Origin: Clostridia bacterium
GTDB taxonomy: Bacteria; Bacillota_A; Clostridia; Peptostreptococcales; JAAYPU01
Direction: 5' to 3'
Assembly: GCA_022360735.1 (NCBI GenBank)
Contig: JAKSCF010000158.1
Coordinates: 1 to 6,154, forward strand
Length of the DNA stretch: 6,154 nt
The notes beneath the pieces are model-generated. The model saw only the letters and a program-made list of their open reading frames with translations. It did not search any database and had not been told where the DNA came from. A program made the position numbers and the translations under genes. The first letter of the stretch is position 1. Every line of letters begins with the position of its first letter. Positions 1 through 6,154 of this stretch are shown in pieces.

Positions 1-2
1 AG

Positions 3-32
3 AAAAGGCCCTTCCTGCTAGAAAAACCTTTT
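3..32 (-). terminator. Probable Rho-independent terminator after the permease gene
   Basis: Downstream of the permease stop codon the minus-strand RNA can fold AAAAGG (27-32) onto CCTTTT (3-8). The stem continues through three G-U wobbles and UUC/GAA pairs, giving 12 bp closed by a 6-nt loop at 15-20. The 3' side ends in CCTTTTCT, so the U-run is partly inside the stem and the window edge cuts off what follows. In plus-strand RNA the three wobble positions become C-A mismatches, which favours the minus orientation, although the plus strand has the longer T-run after the hairpin (TTTTTT at 29-34). It could therefore also serve a convergent gene to the left. Confidence 0.5.
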
Positions 33-60
33 TTAATATAGATTATAGTAATATCAAATT

Positions 61-1497
61 TTATTTATCAGCATTAACCACTTCTTGCCTGGCGTATTCG
101 TCACTAAACATGAGGTACTCTCTTTCAGCCGGTGAAATATTTGAGTATGAGCCTTTGGCTAATATTGCAAGAACCGCACCTATAATGAACCAAATGAATA
201 CAAGCCCCCATTCATATGGCCATACTAATGAACCGGTTCCGATAGGCAAGTATAGGCATAAGAAGAATACACCAGTTAATACTGCAATCGTACCTATGAT
301 TCCGCCATCTTTAACCTTAAATGGTCTTTTAAGATTGGGCTCTTTCTTTCTAACCATGATAAAGGATGTGGAAACCATCAGATAGGCAATAACTGTCCCA
401 AATGCGCTGGCATTTATAAGCCAGACTAACGCATTTTTACCCATTAATGGTGATAAACAACAAAGAATACCAACTAAAATAATAGCTGCCGTAGGCGTCT
501 GGTATTTTGGATGTACTTTACCAAATACGGGAGGAAGCATCTTCGCTCTACCCATTGCGAATAAAACACGGGTCGCACCAACAATAAAACCATTCCAGCT
601 GGTTAGTATCCCACATACTGCACCTGCAATCATAATCTTGCCGAATGTTGGTGAATTGAATGCATATGCCATAGCATCCGCTACGGGCACTGTTCCGGCA
701 TCTCTTACTTCTGGCGGTGCGCAAAGGGATATACCGATAATCATTAGAATATACCATGTTGCAGCCATAATAATTGAAATAATTAGAACATTAGCAATTT
801 GTTTTAAAGGAATATTCATCTCCTCAGCTGATTGGGGAATAACATCAAAACCTACAAACATAGAAGGTGCCATTAATAGTACTGCCACCATTCCAGCACC
901 ACTTGTCACAGTAGGCACCATGTTGGCAACACTACCAAATGCAACACCTCCTAATAAGAAAATAATACCTGCTAAGGTTAGTCCTACTGTAGCCATTACC
1001 TGAAATATCACTGCAGGCTTGGCTCCAAAGTGGTTTAGTATTGATAAAACAATGGCTCCTAAAGTTCCAATGGCAGCCCAAGAAAAATATACAGGAAATC
1101 CTGCAACATCCCATAAATATCCGAGTTTAGGAATTGGTAAGATATAGTTAATGGCTGTGGATATGGCAATCCCTTCCCATGCTGCTACTCCTACGTAAGC
1201 AAATGTAATTGCCCATCCTGTCACCCACGACCAAAAATAACCTAGTCCTCTATAGGCAAATACCAATTCTCCTCCAGCCAGAGGTAACGCCGGTGTTAAC
1301 TCAGCATAAGTTAACCCAACGAAAATACACATAATCGCACCAATAACAAAAGCTATAATCGCACCCATAACGCCTGCTTCTTTTACCCAATAGCCTGCCA
1401 GCATTACCCATCCCCAGCCTATCATGGTTCCGAAAGCTAAAGCCAATACATCTGTCCGCCCCATAACTTTTCTAAGTTGATGTCTTTCTCCGCTCAT
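61..1497 (-). CDS. APC-superfamily amino acid/amine permease
   Basis: This is a 478-residue integral membrane transporter of the amino acid-polyamine-organocation superfamily (COG0531 type), expected to bring an amino acid or amine in by proton or sodium coupling, or by exchange. About twelve hydrophobic segments are visible, roughly at residues 15-37, 43-64, 86-110, 136-156, 160-186, 202-220, 236-258, 286-308, 335-351, 357-381, 401-419 and 428-447. TM1 carries the glycine-rich unwound motif GTMIGWGW (23-30) that contacts substrate in this fold. TM6 has the GFDVIPQSAEE signature (216-226). The TM8-9 loop shows RVLFAMGRAKMLP (310-322) followed by HPKYQTP (329-335), as in many COG0531 members. 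The length is normal and the frame is intact. The ATG start follows AAAGGTGG, which overlaps the TAA of the upstream regulator. As the last gene of the kinase-regulator operon it probably transports the compound the kinase senses. The substrate cannot be assigned from sequence alone: amino acids, polyamines and ethanolamine are all carried by relatives. Confidence 0.93.
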   Translation of the reverse strand: MSGERHQLRKVMGRTDVLALAFGTMIGWGWVMLAGYWVKEAGVMGAIIAFVIGAIMCIFVGLTYAELTPALPLAGGELVFAYRGLGYFWSWVTGWAITFAYVGVAAWEGIAISTAINYILPIPKLGYLWDVAGFPVYFSWAAIGTLGAIVLSILNHFGAKPAVIFQVMATVGLTLAGIIFLLGGVAFGSVANMVPTVTSGAGMVAVLLMAPSMFVGFDVIPQSAEEMNIPLKQIANVLIISIIMAATWYILMIIGISLCAPPEVRDAGTVPVADAMAYAFNSPTFGKIMIAGAVCGILTSWNGFIVGATRVLFAMGRAKMLPPVFGKVHPKYQTPTAAIILVGILCCLSPLMGKNALVWLINASAFGTVIAYLMVSTSFIMVRKKEPNLKRPFKVKDGGIIGTIAVLTGVFFLCLYLPIGTGSLVWPYEWGLVFIWFIIGAVLAILAKGSYSNISPAEREYLMFSDEYARQEVVNADK

Positions 1498-1501
1498 AAA
1501 A

Positions 1502-1509
1502 CCACCTTT
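1502..1509 (-). promoter_or_regulatory. Ribosome binding site of the permease, overlapping the regulator stop codon
   Basis: Minus-strand AAAGGTGG lies 4 nt before the ATG at 1497 and differs from AAGGAGG by one base. Its first two A residues are the last two bases of the regulator's TAA stop, so ribosomes ending the regulator stand directly on it, which suggests translational coupling. It also decides the start: the next in-frame ATG (residue 12) has no such site. Confidence 0.8.
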
Positions 1510-2875
1510 ATTTCTCCTCTTCTTTTAGCCCATATTCCGTCATCTTATTAAAAAGCTGCCTTCTACTTATACCTAATTTTACAGCGGTTTTGCCATAGTT
1601 GTTGTCACACAGTCCCAGAGTGTGTTTGATATACTGAGATTCAATTTCCCTTCTAACGTCTTTTAAGGAACATCCTCCTTCAAAAATAAATTCATTTTCT
1701 TCAGATTTGGCTTTAATAGTAGGTAATGATTCTTTTTTAATGGTCCCTTCTTCGGATAAAACCACCAGTCTTTCGATTATATTTTTTAATTCACGTATAT
1801 TCCCCGGATAATGATAGCTTTTTAGAAATTGATAAACGTCTTCTTCTACCTTGGTTATCTTTATTTTCATCTCCAGCTGGCATTTCTTTAGAAAATAATC
1901 AATGAGCAGGGATATGTCCTCTCTTCTCTTTCTCAATGGAGGTATTTCCAATATGATGGTGCTTAATCTATAAAATAAATCTTCTCTAAAGTTGTCTGCC
2001 TCGATCTCTTCTTCTAAATTTTTATTGGTTGCTGTTATCAGTCTAAAGTTAACTGGTATGGCTTCATTTTTCCCTATCCGATAAATCTTCTTAGTTTCTA
2101 TAGCTCTCAATATCTTTGATTGAGTTGAAAAGGATATATCTCCAATTTCGTCCAGAAAAAGTGTGCCGCCGTTGGAGGCTTCAAAACGCCCGATGCGCTT
2201 ATTAACCGCTCCTGTAAACGCACCTTTTTCATGTCCAAAGAGTTCAGATTCCAATAGATTGTCGGAAAAAGCGTGGCAATTAATATCCATGAACAAATTG
2301 TTCTTTCTAGGGCTCATTGCATGAATGTGCCTAGCAATAACCTCCTTACCGGCACCTGACTCTCCGGTAATAAGAATATTTATATCACTGTTGGCTGCTT
2401 TTTCAGCCATTTTTAATAATCGGTTATACTCTAAGTTTTTACTTTCCAGCATATAATCGATGTTTGATATTTTCTCCTTCATATAAATGTTTTCGTCTTT
2501 AAGTTGCTTAAAGCTCATAATGTTTTCTATTTCCATCAGTAATTCTTCCGGACTATTGCCTTTTATAATGTATGTAAAGGCACCTTTTTTCATTGCATCC
2601 ACTGCATTTTCAATGGTTCCAAAAGCAGTCATAATGATTACAACCACATCCGGGTACTTGCTTTTTATGGCTTCTAATAAATCTACTCCATCCATTTCAG
2701 GCATGATCAAGTCGGATATCACCAAATCATAATTTTCTTGCTCCATAGCCTCTAAAGCATCTTCTGCTCTGGCAAAAGTTTTTACATCGTATCCTTTGGA
2801 TTTGAGAAGCATGTCCAAAACATCACGATAATCTTGTTCATCATCAACGACCAATATTTTAAATAAATGATTCAT
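1508..2875 (-). CDS. Sigma-54-dependent NtrC-family response regulator (REC-AAA+-Fis)
   Basis: A 455-residue activator of RpoN-dependent transcription with the full three-domain layout. The receiver domain (about 5-120) has the acidic pocket D11/D12, phospho-acceptor D55 in [11 protein letters not shown]83 and K105. The residue after K105 is glycine rather than the usual cis-proline. A helical linker spans about 120-150. The AAA+ domain (about 150-372) shows Walker A GESGAGKE (171-178), the sigma-54-contacting GAFTGA loop (218-223), Walker [12 protein letters not shown] (236-246), candidate arginine fingers in FREDLFYR (296-303) and sensor [10 protein letters not shown] (356-363). A Fis-type helix-turn-helix closes the protein (about 403-450, with [18 protein letters not shown]). 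All catalytic motifs look intact, so it should work as an ATPase that opens sigma-54 holoenzyme complexes once phosphorylated. It starts 3 nt after the kinase stop, which makes that kinase its natural partner. Its regulon is not known; the adjacent permease is in the same transcript. The ATG at 2875 is supported by a ribosome binding site in the end of the kinase gene. Confidence 0.95.
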   Translation of the reverse strand: MNHLFKILVVDDEQDYRDVLDMLLKSKGYDVKTFARAEDALEAMEQENYDLVISDLIMPEMDGVDLLEAIKSKYPDVVVIIMTAFGTIENAVDAMKKGAFTYIIKGNSPEELLMEIENIMSFKQLKDENIYMKEKISNIDYMLESKNLEYNRLLKMAEKAANSDINILITGESGAGKEVIARHIHAMSPRKNNLFMDINCHAFSDNLLESELFGHEKGAFTGAVNKRIGRFEASNGGTLFLDEIGDISFSTQSKILRAIETKKIYRIGKNEAIPVNFRLITATNKNLEEEIEADNFREDLFYRLSTIILEIPPLRKRREDISLLIDYFLKKCQLEMKIKITKVEEDVYQFLKSYHYPGNIRELKNIIERLVVLSEEGTIKKESLPTIKAKSEENEFIFEGGCSLKDVRREIESQYIKHTLGLCDNNYGKTAVKLGISRRQLFNKMTEYGLKEEEK

Positions 2876-2878
2876 TCA

Positions 2879-4882
2879 TTATTCACCCCTTTCATATGGC
2901 AGTCTTATGGTAAAAACAGTCCCTTCATGAACTTTGCTGTCCACTTGTATTTCGCCTCCCAGTTTTTGAACTTCGTTATATACAATATATAGGCCAAGCC
3001 CGGTGCCTTTTCCATTATTTTTTGTGGTAAAGAACGGGTTAAAGATATTATCAATAATTTCTTTAGGAATGCCTTCCCCTTCATCTGATATTTGAATATG
3101 TATCTTATCATGATCCAAATAACATGAAATGGACACTTTTCCGCCTTTGGTCATGGCATCTACTGAGTTAGATATTAAGTTAACAATAATTATTTCTAAG
3201 GATTCTGTGTTGGTATAAATCATCAGCTTCTTATTATCACATTCCAGCTCTATCTCCACTTTATTCTCTTTTAATAAATTCTTTTCAAATACAATCAAAT
3301 CATTAATAAATTGAAACAAATATATTTCTTCCCATTTGTCACTTGAAATTCTGGAAAAGTTTAATAAGTTATTTATAATTCCCCCTGATTTCTCAACTGA
3401 ACGCTCTATAACTTCCAAGGCTTTACTGCGGACCTCTTCATTTTCTATACCACCATTTTTCAATATGTAACAATAGTTTCGAATTAGTCCCAATGGATTC
3501 CTTATTTCATGAGCGACCCCTGCTGCCAGCTGCCCTATTGCAATCATTTTATTGTCCTGAATCATCTGTCTTTCTGTTGCTCTGGAACGACTTACATCAT
3601 TCATCATTAATAACAGCTTATATATTCTATCCTTAGCGTCATGGAGTGGAAAAGTCGAAGCCTCATAAATCTTACGGTCAAAGCTGATTTCAACCTTTTG
3701 CTCTTTGCCGCTTTGGAAGGTAGAATGAATAGTATTTTCTAATGCCGCTTGAGTATCTTGGTCCGCCTTAAGCACTTTCTGAAGCTTACTTCCTATAATG
3801 CTATTCTTGCTCATATTAAGCTGCTTGCTTAAAGCTTTGTTGATGTTAATGATTTCCAACTCTTTATTTATCTCTACCATCTGGTAGGTAACCCCATCAA
3901 AAGTCGTTTGAAGATCATTTTTACTGTTTGTAAGCTGCTCCATACGCTGTTCCAGCTCAGAATATAAGCTTTTATTGGATTCATAAAAGAAATAAAAAAC
4001 AGATGCCATAGCAGTAAAGATGATGAGCATTATTATAGCAATTCGATCCGATATATTTTCATGACTTAAAGAGGAATATAATCCAAACCATTTAAGCTGT
4101 AAGTCCTTAATCGTTCCTTTCAGGGCTATATTTTGTACGGTTTTGTTTAATATACTCTTTAACAGTTCATTATCTTCGTATACGCCTATAATATAATTTT
4201 TTTTGTACACAGTAGTCGGTGCAAATCGATATGCGTCATATTTTTCTTTTTCTTTAAGGTAATAGACTACTACCGTTTCTTCACCTATTAATACATCTGC
4301 TTCCCCTTTAATGAGCTTATTAACTCCCAATTCTAGGTTATCTGCTATCACTGTTTTATTCTCGCTTGTTTTGATGAAGTCTTTAACGGCAGCAGTCATT
4401 AATATCTTTTTATTTTTTACATCCTTAATGCTTAAGATGTTCATATCGGCTTTGGTACATAAAGCACCTTTACCTAAAATAATCGGCAGAGTAAATTCTG
4501 CAAATGCTTCATTTTTCTGAGTATAGTGCATGATACAAAAATCGATCTCTTGATTGGTCAGTTTCTCTTCTGCTTCATTATTCTTTAGATCTACTATTTC
4601 AATATCTTTTTTAAGTTCTTCAGACAATATCTGTATATAATCAATAAAAAAACCTTTGTATACACCATTTTCTTTATAACTTAAGGGGGCAAAATAAATA
4701 TTGGCACCAAATACCAGCTTATCCTGATTGGACAGCCAGTCCTTCTCTTCTTCTGTCAGCTCTTTTTTGGTCCCAAAGTAGTCTAGGTACCCTTTATCGT
4801 ATTTCTCTTGAGATTGCTGATATAAGAACATTGTAAGAACAGAACCTACAAGAAAACATATAAATATAATTCTATTTCTCAT
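2879..4882 (-). CDS. Membrane sensor histidine kinase with extracytoplasmic solute-binding (SBP_bac_3), PAS and HisKA/HATPase domains
   Basis: A 667-residue sensor kinase. Residues 4-20 form an N-terminal membrane anchor. Residues about 45-268 match the periplasmic-binding-protein type 3 fold: [21 protein letters not shown] at the start, a T-x8-F-x2-P segment at 121-133, and [10 protein letters not shown] (193-202) in the second lobe, ending in the LKWFG tail. A second transmembrane helix lies at 280-300, so the sensor domain sits outside the cell. A short coiled-coil linker follows, then a PAS-like domain (about 322-430). The HisKA domain has the phospho-accepting H458 in [11 protein letters not shown]. 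The ATPase domain has N-box [10 protein letters not shown] (568-577), G1 SDEGEGI (599-605), F-box FNPFFTTK (614-621) and G2 GKGTGLGL (624-631). All transmitter motifs are intact. The presumed partner is the sigma-54 regulator 3 nt downstream. The binding domain has Asn124 where amino-acid binders usually have a carboxylate-binding Arg, so its ligand may not be a standard amino acid. Homology alone does not give the ligand. The ATG follows AGGAAGG at good spacing. Confidence 0.94.
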   Translation of the reverse strand: MRNRIIFICFLVGSVLTMFLYQQSQEKYDKGYLDYFGTKKELTEEEKDWLSNQDKLVFGANIYFAPLSYKENGVYKGFFIDYIQILSEELKKDIEIVDLKNNEAEEKLTNQEIDFCIMHYTQKNEAFAEFTLPIILGKGALCTKADMNILSIKDVKNKKILMTAAVKDFIKTSENKTVIADNLELGVNKLIKGEADVLIGEETVVVYYLKEKEKYDAYRFAPTTVYKKNYIIGVYEDNELLKSILNKTVQNIALKGTIKDLQLKWFGLYSSLSHENISDRIAIIMLIIFTAMASVFYFFYESNKSLYSELEQRMEQLTNSKNDLQTTFDGVTYQMVEINKELEIININKALSKQLNMSKNSIIGSKLQKVLKADQDTQAALENTIHSTFQSGKEQKVEISFDRKIYEASTFPLHDAKDRIYKLLLMMNDVSRSRATERQMIQDNKMIAIGQLAAGVAHEIRNPLGLIRNYCYILKNGGIENEEVRSKALEVIERSVEKSGGIINNLLNFSRISSDKWEEIYLFQFINDLIVFEKNLLKENKVEIELECDNKKLMIYTNTESLEIIIVNLISNSVDAMTKGGKVSISCYLDHDKIHIQISDEGEGIPKEIIDNIFNPFFTTKNNGKGTGLGLYIVYNEVQKLGGEIQVDSKVHEGTVFTIRLPYERGE
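2883..2892 (-). promoter_or_regulatory. Ribosome binding site of the response regulator, inside the kinase 3' end
   Basis: Minus-strand AAAGGGGTGA lies within the last codons of the kinase gene and matches the anti-Shine-Dalgarno partner AAGGAGGTGA except at one position. It is 7 nt from the ATG at 2875. The sequence between reads as the kinase TAA stop, then an in-frame TGA, then the ATG. A second ATG at 2879-2877 overlaps the TAA but opens only a six-codon frame, so 2875 is the true start. Confidence 0.8.
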
Positions 4883-4889
4883 CCTGCTA

Positions 4890-4896
4890 CCTTCCT
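4890..4896 (-). promoter_or_regulatory. Ribosome binding site of the histidine kinase
   Basis: Minus-strand AGGAAGG lies 7 nt before the ATG at 4882. It is a strong purine-rich site and fixes the start of the long kinase frame, just ahead of the N-terminal membrane anchor. Confidence 0.75.
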
Positions 4897-4931
4897 AGAA
4901 TTATTATATAATTGATCAAAGTTTGTTTTTA

Positions 4932-4960
4932 ATTATATCATTAATTACACTTATTATAAA
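4932..4960 (-). promoter_or_regulatory. Candidate sigma-A promoter of the kinase-regulator-permease operon
   Basis: On the minus strand a -35-like TTTATA (4955-4960, 4 of 6 to TTGACA) is followed after 17 nt by TATAAT (4932-4937). The TATAAT is preceded by TGA, giving a perfect extended -10 (TGN-TATAAT). Transcription would begin near 4925, leaving a leader of roughly 40 nt before the kinase ATG. The region is so AT-rich that two more TATAAT hexamers occur (4903-4908 and 4954-4959). The first would start transcription at the ribosome binding site and the second lacks a well-spaced -35, so this one is preferred. Confidence 0.5.
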
Positions 4961-5005
4961 TTATGCTGAGTTCCACGGCGTTTCAATTAAAAATTGATAA
5001 TAGAT

Positions 5006-5044
5006 AAAAAGGGAATAAAATCTTTTTGTAAAGATTTTATTCCC
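5006..5044 (-). terminator. Rho-independent terminator of metK
   Basis: A perfect 15-bp inverted repeat (GGGAATAAAATCTTT at 5011-5025 against 5030-5044) with a 4-nt loop is followed on the minus strand by TTTTT (5006-5010). It begins about 18 nt after the metK stop codon. No T-run follows the hairpin on the plus strand, so it acts in the metK direction. It separates metK transcription from the kinase operon, which therefore needs its own promoter. Confidence 0.93.
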
Positions 5045-5062
5045 CATATTTATATCTTAACT

Positions 5063-6154
5063 TTATAATCCTGCCTCTTCTCTTAGAGTTTCTGCTTTAT
5101 CAGTCTTTTCCCAAGGTACATCGATATCTGTCCGGCCAAAATGCCCATATGCGGCTACTTGTCTGTATATAGGTCTTCTAAGTTCAAGATCTCTAATAAT
5201 AGCTGCAGGCCTTAAGTCAAAGTGCTTATCAATGAGTCCGGCTAATTTTTCATCCGATATTTTTCCGGTTCCAAAGGTTTCTACTAAAACAGAAACCGGC
5301 TTCGCAACACCTATTGCATAGGCTAATTCGATTTCACATTTATCTGCTAATCCTGCTGCTACAATGTTTTTAGCCACATATCTAGCAGCATAGGCTGCTG
5401 ATCTATCCACTTTCGTAGGATCTTTTCCGGAAAAAGCACCTCCACCATGTCTAGCATATCCGCCATAGGTGTCAACAATTATTTTTCTACCGGTTAGACC
5501 TGCATCTCCTTTTGGTCCTCCGATAACAAATCTACCGGTTGGATTTACAAAGTACTTGGTGTTTTCATCCAGCAATTCTGATGGAATGACTGTTTTGATA
5601 ACCTTTTCTATTAAATCCTTTTTAATGCGCTCTTGCTCTACTTTTGGACTGTGCTGCGTTGAAATAAGGACCGTATCAATACGAACCGGTTTATCATCCT
5701 CATACTCTACCGTAACTTGTGTTTTACCATCAGGTCTCAGGTAATCTAACGTGCCATCTTTTCTTACTTCAGTAAGCTTTTTTGCCAATTGATGGGCTAA
5801 TGAAATAGGCATAGGCATTAATTCCGGCGTTTCATTACAAGCAAAACCAAACATAATGCCTTGATCTCCAGCCCCAATAGCTTCTATTGCATCATCCATT
5901 TGGCCTTCTTTATACTCCAGTGCTTCATCCACACCCATAGCAATATCTGAAGATTGCTCATCGATGGATGTTATAACCGCACAGTTTTCGCCATCAAAAC
6001 CATATTTTCCTCTGGTGTAACCAATGTCTTTAATAACGCTTCTTATGAGCTTTTGAATATCCACGTAGCAGTTTGTAGTGACTTCGCCTACTACCAGCAC
6101 CAGTCCGGTTGACACAGCTGTTTCAGCGGCCACTCGAGCATTTGGATCATTTTC
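5063..6154 (-). CDS. metK: S-adenosylmethionine synthetase (methionine adenosyltransferase), 5' end outside the window
   Basis: This cytosolic enzyme makes S-adenosylmethionine from methionine and ATP, releasing phosphate and pyrophosphate. It is normally a tetramer using Mg2+ and K+. The window shows 363 residues to the TAA at 5063. The frame runs open through 6154, beginning [17 protein letters not shown], so the GTG at 6133 is an internal valine codon and not a start. About 30 N-terminal residues, including the usual HPDK motif, are off the edge. Both family signatures are present: [12 protein letters not shown] (5840-5875) and GGGAFSGKD (5420-5446). [16 protein letters not shown] and [15 protein letters not shown], which line the active site in this family, are also intact. 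The C-terminal [14 protein letters not shown] is typical. It is a housekeeping gene with its own terminator and no evident functional link to the operon downstream. In Clostridia metK is often controlled by a SAM riboswitch, but that region would lie outside this window. Confidence 0.97.
   Translation of the reverse strand, partial: ENDPNARVAAETAVSTGLVLVVGEVTTNCYVDIQKLIRSVIKDIGYTRGKYGFDGENCAVITSIDEQSSDIAMGVDEALEYKEGQMDDAIEAIGAGDQGIMFGFACNETPELMPMPISLAHQLAKKLTEVRKDGTLDYLRPDGKTQVTVEYEDDKPVRIDTVLISTQHSPKVEQERIKKDLIEKVIKTVIPSELLDENTKYFVNPTGRFVIGGPKGDAGLTGRKIIVDTYGGYARHGGGAFSGKDPTKVDRSAAYAARYVAKNIVAAGLADKCEIELAYAIGVAKPVSVLVETFGTGKISDEKLAGLIDKHFDLRPAAIIRDLELRRPIYRQVAAYGHFGRTDIDVPWEKTDKAETLREEAGL

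Noticed and set aside
548..757. Minus-strand frames at 548-757, 932-1114 and 2905-3111
   Set aside because: They overlap the permease and kinase in another frame, are rich in residues typical of out-of-frame translation, and have no start signals.
638..1003. 121-codon open frame on the plus strand inside the permease gene
   Set aside because: It lies opposite an intact transporter with clear family motifs, has no ribosome binding site or recognisable domain, and is an antisense shadow. The same applies to the plus-strand frames at 110-385, 2487-2732, 4311-4520 and 5469-5744.
4903..4908. TATAAT on the minus strand close to the kinase start
   Set aside because: Transcription would begin on or next to the ribosome binding site at 4890-4896, leaving no usable leader. 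The hexamer is expected by chance in such AT-rich sequence.
4912..4919. TTGATCAA palindrome as an operator
   Set aside because: An 8-bp palindrome in AT-rich sequence is weak evidence, with no second copy in the intergenic region to support it.
4963..4976. TGGAACTCAGCAT on the minus strand as a sigma-54 promoter
   Set aside because: The GG and GC are separated by 6 nt rather than the required 10, so it does not fit the -24/-12 geometry.
6131..6133. GTG at 6133 as the metK start codon
   Set aside because: The frame stays open to the window edge and encodes the conserved residues that precede [10 protein letters not shown] in MetK, so the codon is an internal valine.

Overview
The window looks like chromosomal DNA from a low-GC Gram-positive bacterium, most likely a member of the Clostridia. 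That placement is inferred from AT-rich codon use, strong purine-rich ribosome binding sites, a Firmicutes-type methionine adenosyltransferase and the style of the two-component proteins. No rRNA or other marker in the window fixes the genus. All four genes lie on the minus strand, so the text reads right to left in coordinates.

From right to left: (1) metK, the S-adenosylmethionine synthetase, enters from beyond position 6154 without its first ~30 residues and ends at 5063. (2) An intergenic stretch of about 180 bp (4883-5062) holds a perfect 15-bp hairpin followed by a T-run on the minus strand, which is the metK terminator. It also holds a candidate sigma-A promoter with an extended -10. 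(3) A three-gene operon follows: a membrane histidine kinase with an extracytoplasmic solute-binding-protein (SBP_bac_3) sensor domain (2879-4882), a sigma-54-activating NtrC-type response regulator (1508-2875) and a 12-TM APC-superfamily permease (61-1497). Gaps are 3 nt and 10 nt, with ribosome binding sites inside or touching the preceding gene, so the three are almost certainly co-transcribed. (4) The left edge (1-60) holds a hairpin that fits an operon terminator.

The operon reads as a nutrient-sensing module. The kinase binds a small solute outside the membrane, autophosphorylates at H458 and passes the phosphate to D55 of the regulator, which then activates RpoN-dependent promoters. 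The permease probably imports the same or a related solute. The substrate is not identifiable by homology. However, the kinase's binding domain seems to lack the arginine that holds the alpha-carboxylate in classical amino-acid binding proteins while keeping an acid at the amino-group position, so an amine or a modified amino compound is worth considering. I saw no recognisable -24/-12 promoter in the intergenic sequence, so the regulator's targets probably lie outside this window. I found no mobile element, CRISPR array, tRNA or clearly new type of system.
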